From positions 18,800-82,799 of the forward strand of contig JBJEPE010000016.1 in assembly GCA_051881075.1 (NCBI GenBank): DNA of 64,000 bases. Reading direction: 5' to 3'. Made by a program: the position numbers and the translations under genes. The notes beneath the pieces were generated by a model. That model was not told the origin of the DNA. It worked only from the letters and a program-made list of their open reading frames with translations, and did no database searches. The DNA is from RUG14223 sp051881075 (GTDB lineage Bacteria; Bacillota; Clostridia; Oscillospirales; Acutalibacteraceae). Positions 18,456-26,487 of the stretch are shown here, piece after piece; within the stretch, counting starts at the first letter, position 1; each line of letters begins with the position of its first letter.

Positions 18456-19196
18456 ATGAAAGCAAAGCTAAAGACCAAAATTACATTAATCTATTATGCT
18501 GCGATTGCGGCAATTTGTGTTATGTTTGTCAGTATGTCAACCAACGCCTTTAAGGTGATTGATACACAGGTTTCAAATGTAAACGTGGTGCGTGAAAAGC
18601 CTGTTTTTATAATTGATGCGGGTCATGGCGGTGAAGACGGTGGTGCGGTGAGTGCTGAGGGATTAGTAGAAAAGGATGTAAATCTAAGCATCGCCCTCAA
18701 GCTTGAAAAATTGCTCAGATTTTCCGGATTTGATGTTGTTATGACTAGGTCTGAGGATATCTCAATACATGACGAGGGTACTGAAAGCGTTAAAAAAAGA
18801 AAAACGTCAGACCTGAAAAACAGGCTTGAAATATGTAATTCAAACCCTGCGAATATATTTGTCAGTATTCATCAAAATCAATTTACAGACAGTCAGTATG
18901 ACGGAGCGCAGGTCTTTTATTCGCCTAACAACAGTAAAAGTCAGCTAATGGCAACCAGTATAAGAGAGGCGTTCAGGGGCCTTTTACAGCCTGAAAATGA
19001 ACGTGAGATAAAGAAAGCAGACAGCAATATATTTTTACTTAAGTATGCTGATGTTCCGGCCGTTGTTGTTGAGTGCGGTTTTTTATCTAATCCCGATGAG
19101 GCGTATTTGTTGTCAACGGATGAATATAGGAGCAATGTAGCATTTACGATTTATTGCGGTTTACTTGATTATTACAATAATAATTACAAAGCATAA
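18456..19196 (+). CDS. cwlD: N-acetylmuramoyl-L-alanine amidase, CwlD-like
   Basis: 246-residue Amidase_3 zinc hydrolase with an N-terminal membrane anchor (residues ~8-27). Zinc ligands are visible in IIDAGHGGEDGG (His), the Glu of VEKDVNL and SIHQNQF (His); the catalytic Glu lies in VVVECGFLSN. CwlD removes peptides from muramic acid on the way to muramic-delta-lactam in spore cortex, and the length and anchor match CwlD rather than larger secreted autolysins. Sporulation genes yabP/yabQ in this window support that reading. RBS AAGGGAG. A general cell-wall amidase remains possible. Confidence 0.8.
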   Translation: MKAKLKTKITLIYYAAIAAICVMFVSMSTNAFKVIDTQVSNVNVVREKPVFIIDAGHGGEDGGAVSAEGLVEKDVNLSIALKLEKLLRFSGFDVVMTRSEDISIHDEGTESVKKRKTSDLKNRLEICNSNPANIFVSIHQNQFTDSQYDGAQVFYSPNNSKSQLMATSIREAFRGLLQPENEREIKKADSNIFLLKYADVPAVVVECGFLSNPDEAYLLSTDEYRSNVAFTIYCGLLDYYNNNYKA

Positions 19197-19236
19197 AATT
19201 TATCATAGTTGTTTTAAAAGATTTGGAGAGAGTAAT

Positions 19237-20616
19237 ATGGCAGGAAAACAAAAGATGCTTTATGTTTGTTCAGATTGTGGTTTTGAGTCGGCTAAGTGGT
19301 ACGGCAAGTGTCCCGGTTGCGGAGAGTGGAATACCATGTCTGAGGAGATAAGGACTATTACAAAAGAGAATGTGTCTAAGGCTACCGAGCATATTTTAAC
19401 TAATGCGGCACGCCCGATACAGCTATATGATATAAATACAAACGAAGAAGCACGGTATAAAACAGGTATTAAAGAGCTTGACAGAGTTTTGGGCGGAGGT
19501 ATTGTAAAGGGTTCTATAGTGCTTTTAGGCGGCGATCCCGGTATAGGCAAGTCAACTATCTTACTGCAAATATGCAATAACTTAGGCAATACGCTAAAAA
19601 TATTGTATGTTTCGGGTGAGGAATCAAGGCGACAGCTTAAGCTTCGTGCGGACAGATTGGGAGTAAATGCCGAGGGGCTGTATATAATGACTGAAACTGA
19701 TGTACAGATAGTTGCCGAACAGATACGTGCGGAAAAGCCGGATCTTGTAATGGTAGACTCTATACAGACAATGAATTTTACCGAGCTTAATTCGTCACCG
19801 GGTAGTGTTGTACAGGTAAGAGAATGTACCAACCTTCTTATGCGTACTGCAAAAATGCTGGAAATTCCTATAATAGTAGTAGGTCATGTAAACAAAGACG
19901 GTGCTATAGCAGGCCCTAAGGTACTAGAACATATTGTTGACAGCGTGCTTTACTTTGAGGGTGACAAACAGATGTCATATAGGATTTTAAGAGCTGTAAA
20001 AAACAGATTTGGTTCTACAAATGAAATAGGAGTTTTTCAGATGACAGATAAGGGGCTTTCTGAGGTGGAAAACCCATCTATGATGTTATTATCAGGCAGA
20101 CCCAAGAATGTTTCGGGTACCTGTGTAGCGTGCGCTATGGAGGGTACACGCCCTATAATGGCAGAAATACAGGCTCTTGTTACTACTTCCGGATTCGGTA
20201 ATCCCCGCAGAATGGCTACAGGCTTTGATTATAACAGGGTAGCCCTCATCTTGGCAGTGCTTGAAAAGCGTGCCGGGTACTTCTTCTCAAATGTTGATGC
20301 CTATATAAATGTAGTAGGCGGCCTGCGTCTTGACGAGCCTGCCGTAGACCTTACCGTTGCTATGGCGCTCATAAGCAGCCTTAAGGATGTACCGATTGGC
20401 GAACATTCAATTGCTTTTGGAGAAATCGGTCTTGCAGGCGAGATACGTGCGGTATCTCATATACAGTCAAGAATATCAGAAGCGGAAAGATTGGGTTTTA
20501 CGTTGTGCGTATTGCCAAGACATAACATGAAGTCAATAGATAAATCTATGTTTCCGAATATTGAGCTTGTAGGTGTTCGTAACATAAGAGAGGCGTTTGA
20601 GGCTTTATCTAAGTGA
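19237..20616 (+). CDS. radA: DNA repair protein RadA (Sms)
   Basis: 459-residue RecA-related branch-migration helicase. An N-terminal C4 zinc finger (C11-x2-C14, C25-x2-C28), a RecA-like ATPase with Walker A GDPGIGKS (99-106), the RadA-specific KNRFGS motif and a C-terminal Lon-protease-like domain (DLTVAMALISSL) are all present. ATG 19237 after GGAGAG gives the canonical MAGKQK..VCSDCG start; the longer frame from 19165 overlaps cwlD. It acts in recombinational repair. Confidence 0.95.
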   Translation: MAGKQKMLYVCSDCGFESAKWYGKCPGCGEWNTMSEEIRTITKENVSKATEHILTNAARPIQLYDINTNEEARYKTGIKELDRVLGGGIVKGSIVLLGGDPGIGKSTILLQICNNLGNTLKILYVSGEESRRQLKLRADRLGVNAEGLYIMTETDVQIVAEQIRAEKPDLVMVDSIQTMNFTELNSSPGSVVQVRECTNLLMRTAKMLEIPIIVVGHVNKDGAIAGPKVLEHIVDSVLYFEGDKQMSYRILRAVKNRFGSTNEIGVFQMTDKGLSEVENPSMMLLSGRPKNVSGTCVACAMEGTRPIMAEIQALVTTSGFGNPRRMATGFDYNRVALILAVLEKRAGYFFSNVDAYINVVGGLRLDEPAVDLTVAMALISSLKDVPIGEHSIAFGEIGLAGEIRAVSHIQSRISEAERLGFTLCVLPRHNMKSIDKSMFPNIELVGVRNIREAFEALSK

Positions 20617-20721
20617 GCATAATTAACTGTAACTGTTTAAAATTGCTATTTGTTTACAGTTTATAATACGGTATAAATCCCATAAATTTTTCAATAATAA
20701 TGTTATTGTTATCGGAAAGGG

Positions 20722-21705
20722 ATGAGTGCGTCGTATTTCAGACGCTTTTGTATGAAGAAATGTACCGTTATTTTGTGCATAGCCACATTTTTATCAATAT
20801 TGCTTATTGTATCAGGCACGGTAATAAAGAGTAAGATACCGTATGTCGAGGTTTTTAACATTACACCTACAGATGTTGAGAATACGATAGTATGTACAGG
20901 TAGGGTAGAGTATTGCGATGATACAGGAGTATATGCCGATGATGTTGGAGTTATCTCTGATATATTTGTTGCCTGTGATGATACGATAGAAGAGGGCGAC
21001 GCACTGTTTGCAATGAAAATTCCCACTGATGATTTAAGCGTATACGATTATGCCGATATTGCAAACGGTGATAGCAGTATGCAAAAAAAGCTTAAAGAGA
21101 TCACAGTATATGCGAAAGAGCCGGGAGTGGTAAAAAGCATAAACTACAAGAAAAATGATATTGTCGAAAAAAACAGTTGCATTGTATCTTTTGCATCGGA
21201 TAAAAACTTACAGGTAAGAGTTCCTGTAAGTGAAAGCAAAATTTCTTATATAAAAGTAGGTCAGAGCGTTAAAATAACAGGCAGCGGATTTAGAAATATA
21301 GTATATAGCGGTACAGTAAGCAGTATTGCCGATGAGGCGACTCAGACAACTACATCGCTTGGTAAAGAAACCACGGTCGATGTTACTGTATCGGTCAATG
21401 AACCTACAAACGATATCAAGGCAGGATATACAGCTAAATGCTCAATAGTTGTGTCAATCGGCAACGATAAGCTTATACTTCCGTATGAGAGCATATTGAC
21501 AGACTCGGATGGAAGAGAATATGTGTATTTATACAAGAATAAGCGTATAAAGAAGCAGTATATTGTTACGGGCGATGAGTATGACAGCGGTATTGAGATA
21601 ACGGACGGAATAGATACAGACTCCCTTATAGTATCCTCATCCGGAGAATATAGCGATAATTGCACCGCAGTAGCCGTGTGGAGTGAGGTGCATATAGGTG
21701 TTTGA
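20722..21705 (+). CDS. HlyD/MFP-like efflux adaptor (membrane fusion protein)
   Basis: 327 residues: an N-terminal membrane anchor (CTVILCIATFLSILLIVSGTV), a split lipoyl-like/barrel-sandwich region with two halves (VEYCDDTGVYADDVGVISDI and TVYAKEPGVVKSINYKKND) and beta-barrel domains (LQVRVPVSESKISYIKVGQSVKITG), as in MacA/YknX-type adaptors. The hairpin between the lipoyl halves is very short. The start is uncertain: ATG 20722 sits directly after AAAGGG, and ATG 20752 lacks an RBS. It overlaps the permease gene by 8 bases. It would couple to an FtsX-type permease, but no ATPase gene lies in this operon. Confidence 0.75.
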   Translation: MSASYFRRFCMKKCTVILCIATFLSILLIVSGTVIKSKIPYVEVFNITPTDVENTIVCTGRVEYCDDTGVYADDVGVISDIFVACDDTIEEGDALFAMKIPTDDLSVYDYADIANGDSSMQKKLKEITVYAKEPGVVKSINYKKNDIVEKNSCIVSFASDKNLQVRVPVSESKISYIKVGQSVKITGSGFRNIVYSGTVSSIADEATQTTTSLGKETTVDVTVSVNEPTNDIKAGYTAKCSIVVSIGNDKLILPYESILTDSDGREYVYLYKNKRIKKQYIVTGDEYDSGIEITDGIDTDSLIVSSSGEYSDNCTAVAVWSEVHIGV

Positions 21706-22879
21706 TTTATTCAGCAACTCAGTAAAAAGTATTTTCAGGAAAAAGGGCAGGAATGTGCTTACCGTTATAGGTATAAGCATCGGAATTGCCTCAGTAACTA
21801 TTATAGGAAATATAAGTGATATAGGTACCTGCACAGTCAGTAAAGAGCTTGACAGCTTAGGCCTTAGCGGACTTACCGTAAGCAGTAAAGACACGCTGGA
21901 AAACATGACCGAAGAAGAGCTTGAGGTAATACGGGAATGTAATTCAGTCGCTAAGGCGACCCCTATTGTAGTTAGTACAGGTGAGGTAAAGGCTGCGGCA
22001 GTAAATTCGGAGGCTATCTTGTGGGGTATCGATCACAGTGCAGGCAGTATAATATCCTTAGACCTTATGTACGGTAGGTTTATAAACCAAGAGGATATAA
22101 AAAATTATTCTAAGGTGTGCTTAGTCGATAAAGAATTTGCAGAAAGATCTTATTCAAGGGATAATATAGTAGGCAAAAAGCTGGCAATAACGTCTGACAA
22201 CAGTAGTGACTACTATACCGTAGTTGGTATTATTAAAACCGGCAGCGGACTTTTGCAAACCGCTATGGGAAGCTATATTCCTAATTTTATATATGTACCA
22301 TATTCAACGCTACAGGTAGATATTGGTATGTCAGGTTTTCATCAAGTTGCAGTAAAGGTAAATGAAGGTGTTAATGTAGATATCGCAGGTAAGGCCATTA
22401 TAGACAGACTAGAACATTTTTCAGGTAAAAGTAACGGCTATGTATCCCAAAACTTAGCGAAGCAAAAGCAGGCGCTTTTCAATATAATGGATGTTGTTAC
22501 CATAATACTTACATCAATCGGTGCCGTTGCTTTGCTTGTGGCAGGACTTAATATAATGACGGTAATGCTGGTATCAGTCAGTGAAAGAACAAAGGAAATA
22601 GGAATTAAGAAGGCATTGGGAGCGTCTGACAGCTCTATATTGTGCGAATTTATATTTGAGGCGATGCTATTGTGCTTATTCGGTGCCTGTGTAGGATTGA
22701 TGTTTGGAGTAATCGCACTTTTAGTAGGCACAAGGCTGATTGGTATTGACTTTGTATTTAATATGAATACGGCACTATATGCAGTAATATTTTCATTATT
22801 GGCAGGTGTTATATTTGGTGTATATCCTGCAAAAAAGGCGGCTAAATTAAACCCTGTAACCGCGCTAAGGTATGAATAA
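21698..22879 (+). CDS. MacB/FtsX-type ABC transporter permease
   Basis: 393 residues. An N-terminal helix (NVLTVIGISIGIASVTIIGN) is followed by a ~220-residue extracellular MacB periplasmic-core-like domain and three C-terminal helices with the FtsX domain signature SERTKEIGIKKALGAS and a KAAKLNPVTALRYE ending, as in MacB/LolE/YknZ permeases. The start is GTG, with GAGGTG upstream inside the adaptor gene. No ATP-binding partner is encoded on either side, so it must borrow one or the ATPase lies elsewhere. The substrate is unknown. Confidence 0.8.
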   Translation: MFDLFSNSVKSIFRKKGRNVLTVIGISIGIASVTIIGNISDIGTCTVSKELDSLGLSGLTVSSKDTLENMTEEELEVIRECNSVAKATPIVVSTGEVKAAAVNSEAILWGIDHSAGSIISLDLMYGRFINQEDIKNYSKVCLVDKEFAERSYSRDNIVGKKLAITSDNSSDYYTVVGIIKTGSGLLQTAMGSYIPNFIYVPYSTLQVDIGMSGFHQVAVKVNEGVNVDIAGKAIIDRLEHFSGKSNGYVSQNLAKQKQALFNIMDVVTIILTSIGAVALLVAGLNIMTVMLVSVSERTKEIGIKKALGASDSSILCEFIFEAMLLCLFGACVGLMFGVIALLVGTRLIGIDFVFNMNTALYAVIFSLLAGVIFGVYPAKKAAKLNPVTALRYE

Positions 22880-22924
22880 AAATACGAAACTACATCTAAT
22901 CGCAGAAATAAAGGAAGCTATACA

Positions 22925-23674
22925 ATGAAATATAATTTTATAGAGAAACCTAATTTACCCGAATCCGCAGTAAGTTTAATGGCGGTTTCGGGTGAATTTG
23001 AAAAAATATATAAGCATTTATTAAATTATACTCAAATCATCAAAAGTAGGCTATATATAAAACTAAATGGGGCAGAGCAGTATCACCCGGATATGCAATT
23101 ATGCTATTTGGGTAATGGTAATGCTGTGTGCTCAAACGATTATTTATGTAAAGAAATGAAAAATCTGGGCTTTAATATAGTAAAGAGCGAATTTATACAT
23201 AATCAAAGCACTATAAAGTATCCTGAATGTACTGCGCTTAATGCTCTTATACTTGGAGATTACGTTATAGGAAGACTAAAAAGCATTGACAAAAATATAT
23301 TGGATTATTGTGAGAAACGTGGATTAAAGCTTATAAACGTTAATCAAGGATATACCAAATGCTCGGTTGCTATAGTAAGTCAAAATGCTGTTATAACTGC
23401 TGATGACAGTATTTACTCAGCACTTAAAAATAAAATCGATGTATTAAAAATCCATCCCGGATATATTGATTTGCCCGGATATGATTACGGATTTATCGGT
23501 GGCTGTTGTGGGCTGCTTGATAAAAGTTTACTGGCGTTTACGGGTAGAATAAAATTACACCCTGATCACGCCGAGATTGAAAGCTTTTTAAGGCAACATA
23601 ATGTTAATTACATTGAGCTTACTGATGAAAGATTATTGGATGTAGGTAGCTTGATACCTCTTGCAGAAAAATAA
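22925..23674 (+). CDS. uncharacterised protein, possibly of the clostridial DUF6873 (GME-fold) type
   Basis: 249 residues, no signal peptide or membrane segment. It recalls a clostridial family predicted to adopt the pentein/GME fold of guanidino-group enzymes, with a conserved GGCCGLLD segment (~195-202), an N-terminal MAVSGEFEKI and a C-terminal LLDVGSLIPLAE. I cannot show catalytic residues with confidence, so no activity is claimed. RBS AAGGAAG, 45 bases after the permease, so it may be the last gene of that transcript. It is the last + strand host gene before the prophage. Confidence 0.6.
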   Translation: MKYNFIEKPNLPESAVSLMAVSGEFEKIYKHLLNYTQIIKSRLYIKLNGAEQYHPDMQLCYLGNGNAVCSNDYLCKEMKNLGFNIVKSEFIHNQSTIKYPECTALNALILGDYVIGRLKSIDKNILDYCEKRGLKLINVNQGYTKCSVAIVSQNAVITADDSIYSALKNKIDVLKIHPGYIDLPGYDYGFIGGCCGLLDKSLLAFTGRIKLHPDHAEIESFLRQHNVNYIELTDERLLDVGSLIPLAEK

Positions 23675-23710
23675 AACGATTAAATTTAGACTGAAAAATT
23701 CAACCGTTTT
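23673..23710 (+). terminator. possible terminator after the uncharacterised gene
   Basis: AAAACG overlapping the stop codon pairs with CGTTTT 26 bases later, with interrupted pairing inside. Weak, and followed by AATATAAG rather than a T-run. Confidence 0.3.
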
Positions 23711-23736
23711 AATATAAGTGATGAAATTATCACTGT

Positions 23737-23825
23737 ACTATATATTGTATTGCGTAAAAACAAAAAACAGCTTATAATAGTAATGTACAAAATGTAAAGC
23801 TAGTTGATTTTACACAATATATAGT
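23737..23825. repeat. AT-rich inverted-repeat element
   Basis: The 12-base ends ACTATATATTGT and ACAATATATAGT are perfect inverted copies 89 bases apart outside to outside, with GTACAAAATGTAAAG inside. The same words recur in other spacers of the window. The remaining ~220 bases to the prophage boundary show no gene, only an AAACCCT/AGAGTTT hairpin followed by ATTTTTTT at 24011-24037 that could be a terminator. Confidence 0.5.
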
Positions 23826-24046
23826 ATATTTGAAATACAATGGCGCTTGAGTAAACCACTTTTTAATTATAACATTACTTGAAGATTTAGCTATATAAGT
23901 AAAGCTCGATAATATGTTTTTAAGATTAGTTAATTTAGATTAACCTGTAAAAAACTCTATTTTATTTTTGAATTTCTGAGTACTAATAATACAATTAATA
24001 AAACGATTGCAAACCCTATACAGAGTTTATTTTTTTGTCAATGCTC

Positions 24047-24967
24047 CTACCCTGAATTATACAAAATTCGCGTTTTATCGGAATAATATTCAAGGAAAGC
24101 AAAAAATTGCTCATAAACAGGATGTTTACCACGAGATTGAAAATTATCACCTAAGCCAATTTTAAAATGATCAATACTCTTTAAAAAACCAATAGAAGGA
24201 TCGAAACATCCATTAATAATATTAAGAAAAAGACAATTTGCATTTGACTTGTGCAGCTCAAACTCAAAACGGAACCAGTACTGCGCAGGGCAGCGATTTA
24301 CAAGCTCGTCAGCAATTTTAGGGTGTTTTTCATAACATTCAAAATATTTATCATATATTCGCAACATTCCCCATTCAGAAGCTTTACGACCTAACCAATA
24401 ATTAAAACCCAAAATCTTACGACGCCTATCATAATAAGAAAAACGATTTAACTTAGCACCATGAGTAACAGCAACAGGAGATCCAGAAGAATAATTATAA
24501 GTAAAACAATTCTCAAGAGCTGTACAATAAAGAGGTACAAAAGGATTATCAGGATCATAAAGGTCACAACAGACATCAATACGACTACATTTAAACTTTA
24601 AACTATGAAGATAAAAACATAATTTAATAAATAAATCAGCACCTAAGTAACGAATACCATCACCTGAAACCACAAAGAATATACCAGGATTACAGCCATC
24701 ACGTACAGCATAATCACCATCAATTCGAGATTTATCTTGTATCCAACAAATCTGTATAGTACCCTTGCCGAATAAACCTAAACGGCTGGTGTAATTATAT
24801 AAACCACAATCCATCTTAATAAAATTACTAGATGAAAGCTTAGGATCTAATTCAGATAAACCGGATAGAAAATCCTGTATACAAAAACAACCGTGTACAG
24901 TTCCATGTAACCAGTCATATCTAAAATAAGGTCTTGAAATATCATATTTTTCAACTTTATTTTCCAA
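24047..24967 (-). CDS. inovirus replication initiation protein (Rep_trans type), truncated at the attachment site
   Basis: 306 residues as integrated. It shows the pattern of the phage/plasmid replication initiation factor family (PF02486): RPYFRYDWLHGTVHG near the start, a SRIDVCCDLYD acidic strand, a KASEWGMLRIYDK segment and YWFRFEFELHKS. It would nick the double-stranded origin to launch rolling-circle replication. The start is TTG 24967, six bases after GAGGTGAG; a longer frame to 25015 begins inside the -35 box of its promoter. The last codons (ILYNSG) lie in the 19-bp repeat and the stop is in host DNA. In the circular genome the frame continues through 28676-28448 to 381 residues. Confidence 0.85.
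   Translation of the reverse strand: MENKVEKYDISRPYFRYDWLHGTVHGCFCIQDFLSGLSELDPKLSSSNFIKMDCGLYNYTSRLGLFGKGTIQICWIQDKSRIDGDYAVRDGCNPGIFFVVSGDGIRYLGADLFIKLCFYLHSLKFKCSRIDVCCDLYDPDNPFVPLYCTALENCFTYNYSSGSPVAVTHGAKLNRFSYYDRRRKILGFNYWLGRKASEWGMLRIYDKYFECYEKHPKIADELVNRCPAQYWFRFEFELHKSNANCLFLNIINGCFDPSIGFLKSIDHFKIGLGDNFQSRGKHPVYEQFFAFLEYYSDKTRILYNSG
24051..24069. repeat. left attachment repeat (attL)
   Basis: CCTGAATTATACAAAATTC, identical to 28677-28695. Just to its left is host sequence that supplies the TAG stop to the truncated rep gene. Just to its right phage sequence (GCG then TTTTATCGG) replaces the second half of the palindrome found at the other end. Confidence 0.85.
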
Positions 24968-24986
24968 CTTTCTCACCTCTGAATTA

Positions 24987-25015
24987 AGAATAACATAAAA
25001 AATTACATTTGTCAA
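24987..25015 (-). promoter_or_regulatory. promoter of phage rep
   Basis: On the - strand, a perfect TTGACA, a 17-base spacer and TATTCT, followed within 12 bases by the GAGGTGAG ribosome binding site of rep. It gives a very short leader. Confidence 0.7.
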
Positions 25016-25283
25016 GAAAAAATACTTATTTAGACCCGTAATACTTAACGGGTCAAGTAGGAAATAGATTACTGCAGTTACAAAAAAGTTACAAATGTAA
25101 AGTCAGACTTAAAGAACATTAAAATAATAAAGTAAATATAATGCAATTAACTAAATTTAAAATCACAGTATAATAGGGGTAAATAGGCGCGCAGATAAAG
25201 GGGATAAGGACATATATAAAACGCACAACATTTCATATTAACATAAGTAATATACACGCATATGCGCATAAAGGCTAAATACA

Positions 25284-25328
25284 GGGGCAGCGCTGCCCCC
25301 GTACCCCTGCGCAAGCGGCAGCCGCTTG
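25284..25328. other. twin GC-rich hairpins, candidate phage origin or packaging signal
   Basis: GGGGCAGCGCTGCCCC (25284-25299, perfect palindrome) and CAAGCGGC-A-GCCGCTTG (25312-25328, perfect stem) stand 12 bases apart in the main phage spacer (24968-25378). A smaller TATGCGCATA palindrome is at 25261. They are far more GC-rich than anything else in the prophage. Inoviruses carry their replication origins and packaging signal as such stems in the spacer before rep. A short open frame across this region (25147-25416) has no RBS and is not credited. Confidence 0.6.
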
Positions 25329-25360
25329 ACCCAATGATTTTTAATTTGTAGTAAAATAAT

Positions 25361-25388
25361 AAAAAATGCCCCGTAATTTTACGAGGCA
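25361..25388 (-). terminator. terminator of the phage structural operon
   Basis: On the - strand GCCTCGTAA pairs with TTACGGGGC (one G-U pair) and is followed by ATTTTTTATTATTTT. It starts at the stop codon of the last small phage gene and ends the coat-to-Zot transcript before the origin region. Confidence 0.75.
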
Positions 25389-25507
25389 GGCGGCTCATGA
25401 GAACCAGTAAAGTCAAGTTCTTGGTAATCGGTATCAGGATCAGAATTAACTACAGGCTTAACACCTAATATTAAAATAAATTTATCTATAGCTTCATCTA
25501 TTGACAT
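25379..25507 (-). CDS. small phage protein, 42 residues
   Basis: MSIDEAIDKFILILGVKPVV, then an acidic, proline-containing tail ending EPPAS. The ATG follows a perfect AGGAGG (inside the end of the preceding gene) at ideal spacing, and the gene ends exactly at the operon terminator. No family is recognised. Its N-terminal amphipathic helix and acidic tail suggest a cytosolic regulator or partner of Rep or Zot, but that is a guess. Confidence 0.65.
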   Translation of the reverse strand: MSIDEAIDKFILILGVKPVVNSDPDTDYQELDFTGSHEPPAS

Positions 25508-25509
25508 TA

Positions 25510-25680
25510 TTAAACCTCCTCAACTAAGCCTAAATTGACAAGCTTACAAGAAAGTTCATATGCTTTAATTTTAGTATCTAAAGTATATGGATTGCTACCG
25601 TCACATAAATTATTAAGTGCTGAATAAATAATATTAAGATTATCCGTATTAAATAGTTCTAAAAGTAATTTAATATTCAT
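25510..25680 (-). CDS. small phage protein, 56 residues
   Basis: Predicted mostly helical (begins MNIKLLLELFNTDNLNIIYS, ends LVNLGLVEEV) with two cysteines. RBS AAGGAG lies 9 bases before the ATG, and its last codons contain the RBS of the next gene, so the two small genes are coupled. Function unrecognised. It lies between the assembly ATPase and the terminator. Confidence 0.6.
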   Translation of the reverse strand: MNIKLLLELFNTDNLNIIYSALNNLCDGSNPYTLDTKIKAYELSCKLVNLGLVEEV

Positions 25681-25707
25681 ATAAAAAACTCCTTATTAAA
25701 AATTAAA

Positions 25708-26457
25708 TTAATCTTTATGAGATAATAACGCAATTTCTTCACGAGTCATATATTCTTTAGTTTTAGCAGTCTCAAGCATTTTGAAAGAGTCATAAGAATT
25801 ACGCAGCTTATCCGTCTGAATAAAAAATTCATTGTTAAAAGGTTTAATTTTTCGCTTGCGATCTTCAGAAGTCTGATTACAGAGATCATCGTATGAATCC
25901 GGAGTATACATTCTTGTAATAGTAAATCTTCCGAGCCATGTAGTACATTGACAACAGCCGAAACTCAAAGACCTAAAATTTTTATCGACAAAATGCCAGC
26001 GCTGAGCAGTATAGAGTATTTGAATACCGTTACCTTTTCTAACCTGAGTTAATTTTGTAAGAAGCTCAATAGGAAAGTTTTTAAAGTCACGTGAATTAAA
26101 TTCGTTTTGGACTTCGTCCCAGGCAACAATAAGAGGCTTATCATAATCAGCAAGAAGCTGCTTCCAGGTGACAAAAGAAAAATCCTCATCTTTGTAATTG
26201 AAATTTGTACAGATTAAAATCTTATCTTTATACCGGCGCCGGAGATAATCAAGTTGATAACACATAGCCATAGTTTTACCTTTACCAGGCAAACCGAAAT
26301 AGCCATAAATACCATATAAATGTATATGGTTACGGTCCTTGAATTTATCTTTAATAAATAAAATAAGAATTAATGGAGAAAAAATTATAAAATTAAAAAT
26401 TATAAAAATCAAAATAAACACCTTACCAAATATACCTTTCATGCCGGACCGCTGCAA
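25708..26457 (-). CDS. Zot-like inovirus assembly ATPase (pI-like)
   Basis: 249 residues with an N-terminal hydrophobic helix (VFILIFIIFNFIIFSPLILI, ~13-32) followed by a FtsK/Zot-type P-loop GYFGLPGKGKT (~50) and Walker B PLIVAWDEVQ. Zot/pI proteins power extrusion of the filament through the envelope. Here the membrane helix precedes the ATPase, unlike Ff pI where it follows; this may reflect a single-membrane host. The first in-frame codon is TTG 26457 (GGAG four bases upstream); ATG 26442 is an alternative. Both lie in an 18-bp inverted repeat that could hide the start region. Confidence 0.85.
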   Translation of the reverse strand: MQRSGMKGIFGKVFILIFIIFNFIIFSPLILILFIKDKFKDRNHIHLYGIYGYFGLPGKGKTMAMCYQLDYLRRRYKDKILICTNFNYKDEDFSFVTWKQLLADYDKPLIVAWDEVQNEFNSRDFKNFPIELLTKLTQVRKGNGIQILYTAQRWHFVDKNFRSLSFGCCQCTTWLGRFTITRMYTPDSYDDLCNQTSEDRKRKIKPFNNEFFIQTDKLRNSYDSFKMLETAKTKEYMTREEIALLSHKD

Positions 26458-26480
26458 GCTACTCCGGCATGAAAGGTATA
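26431..26480. repeat. 18-bp perfect inverted repeat over the Zot gene start
   Basis: TATACCTTTCATGCCGGA (26431-26448) and its exact reverse complement (26463-26480) flank a 14-base loop. The possible start codons of the Zot-like gene and its GGAG lie in the arms or loop. It may act as a transcript attenuator, a translational brake or a packaging hairpin. Confidence 0.8.
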
Positions 26481-26487
26481 AATATTT

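Noticed and set aside
25147..25416. 89-codon open frame across the phage hairpin region
   Set aside because: No ribosome binding site, odd composition, spans the palindromes and the operon terminator, and overlaps a better small gene in another frame.
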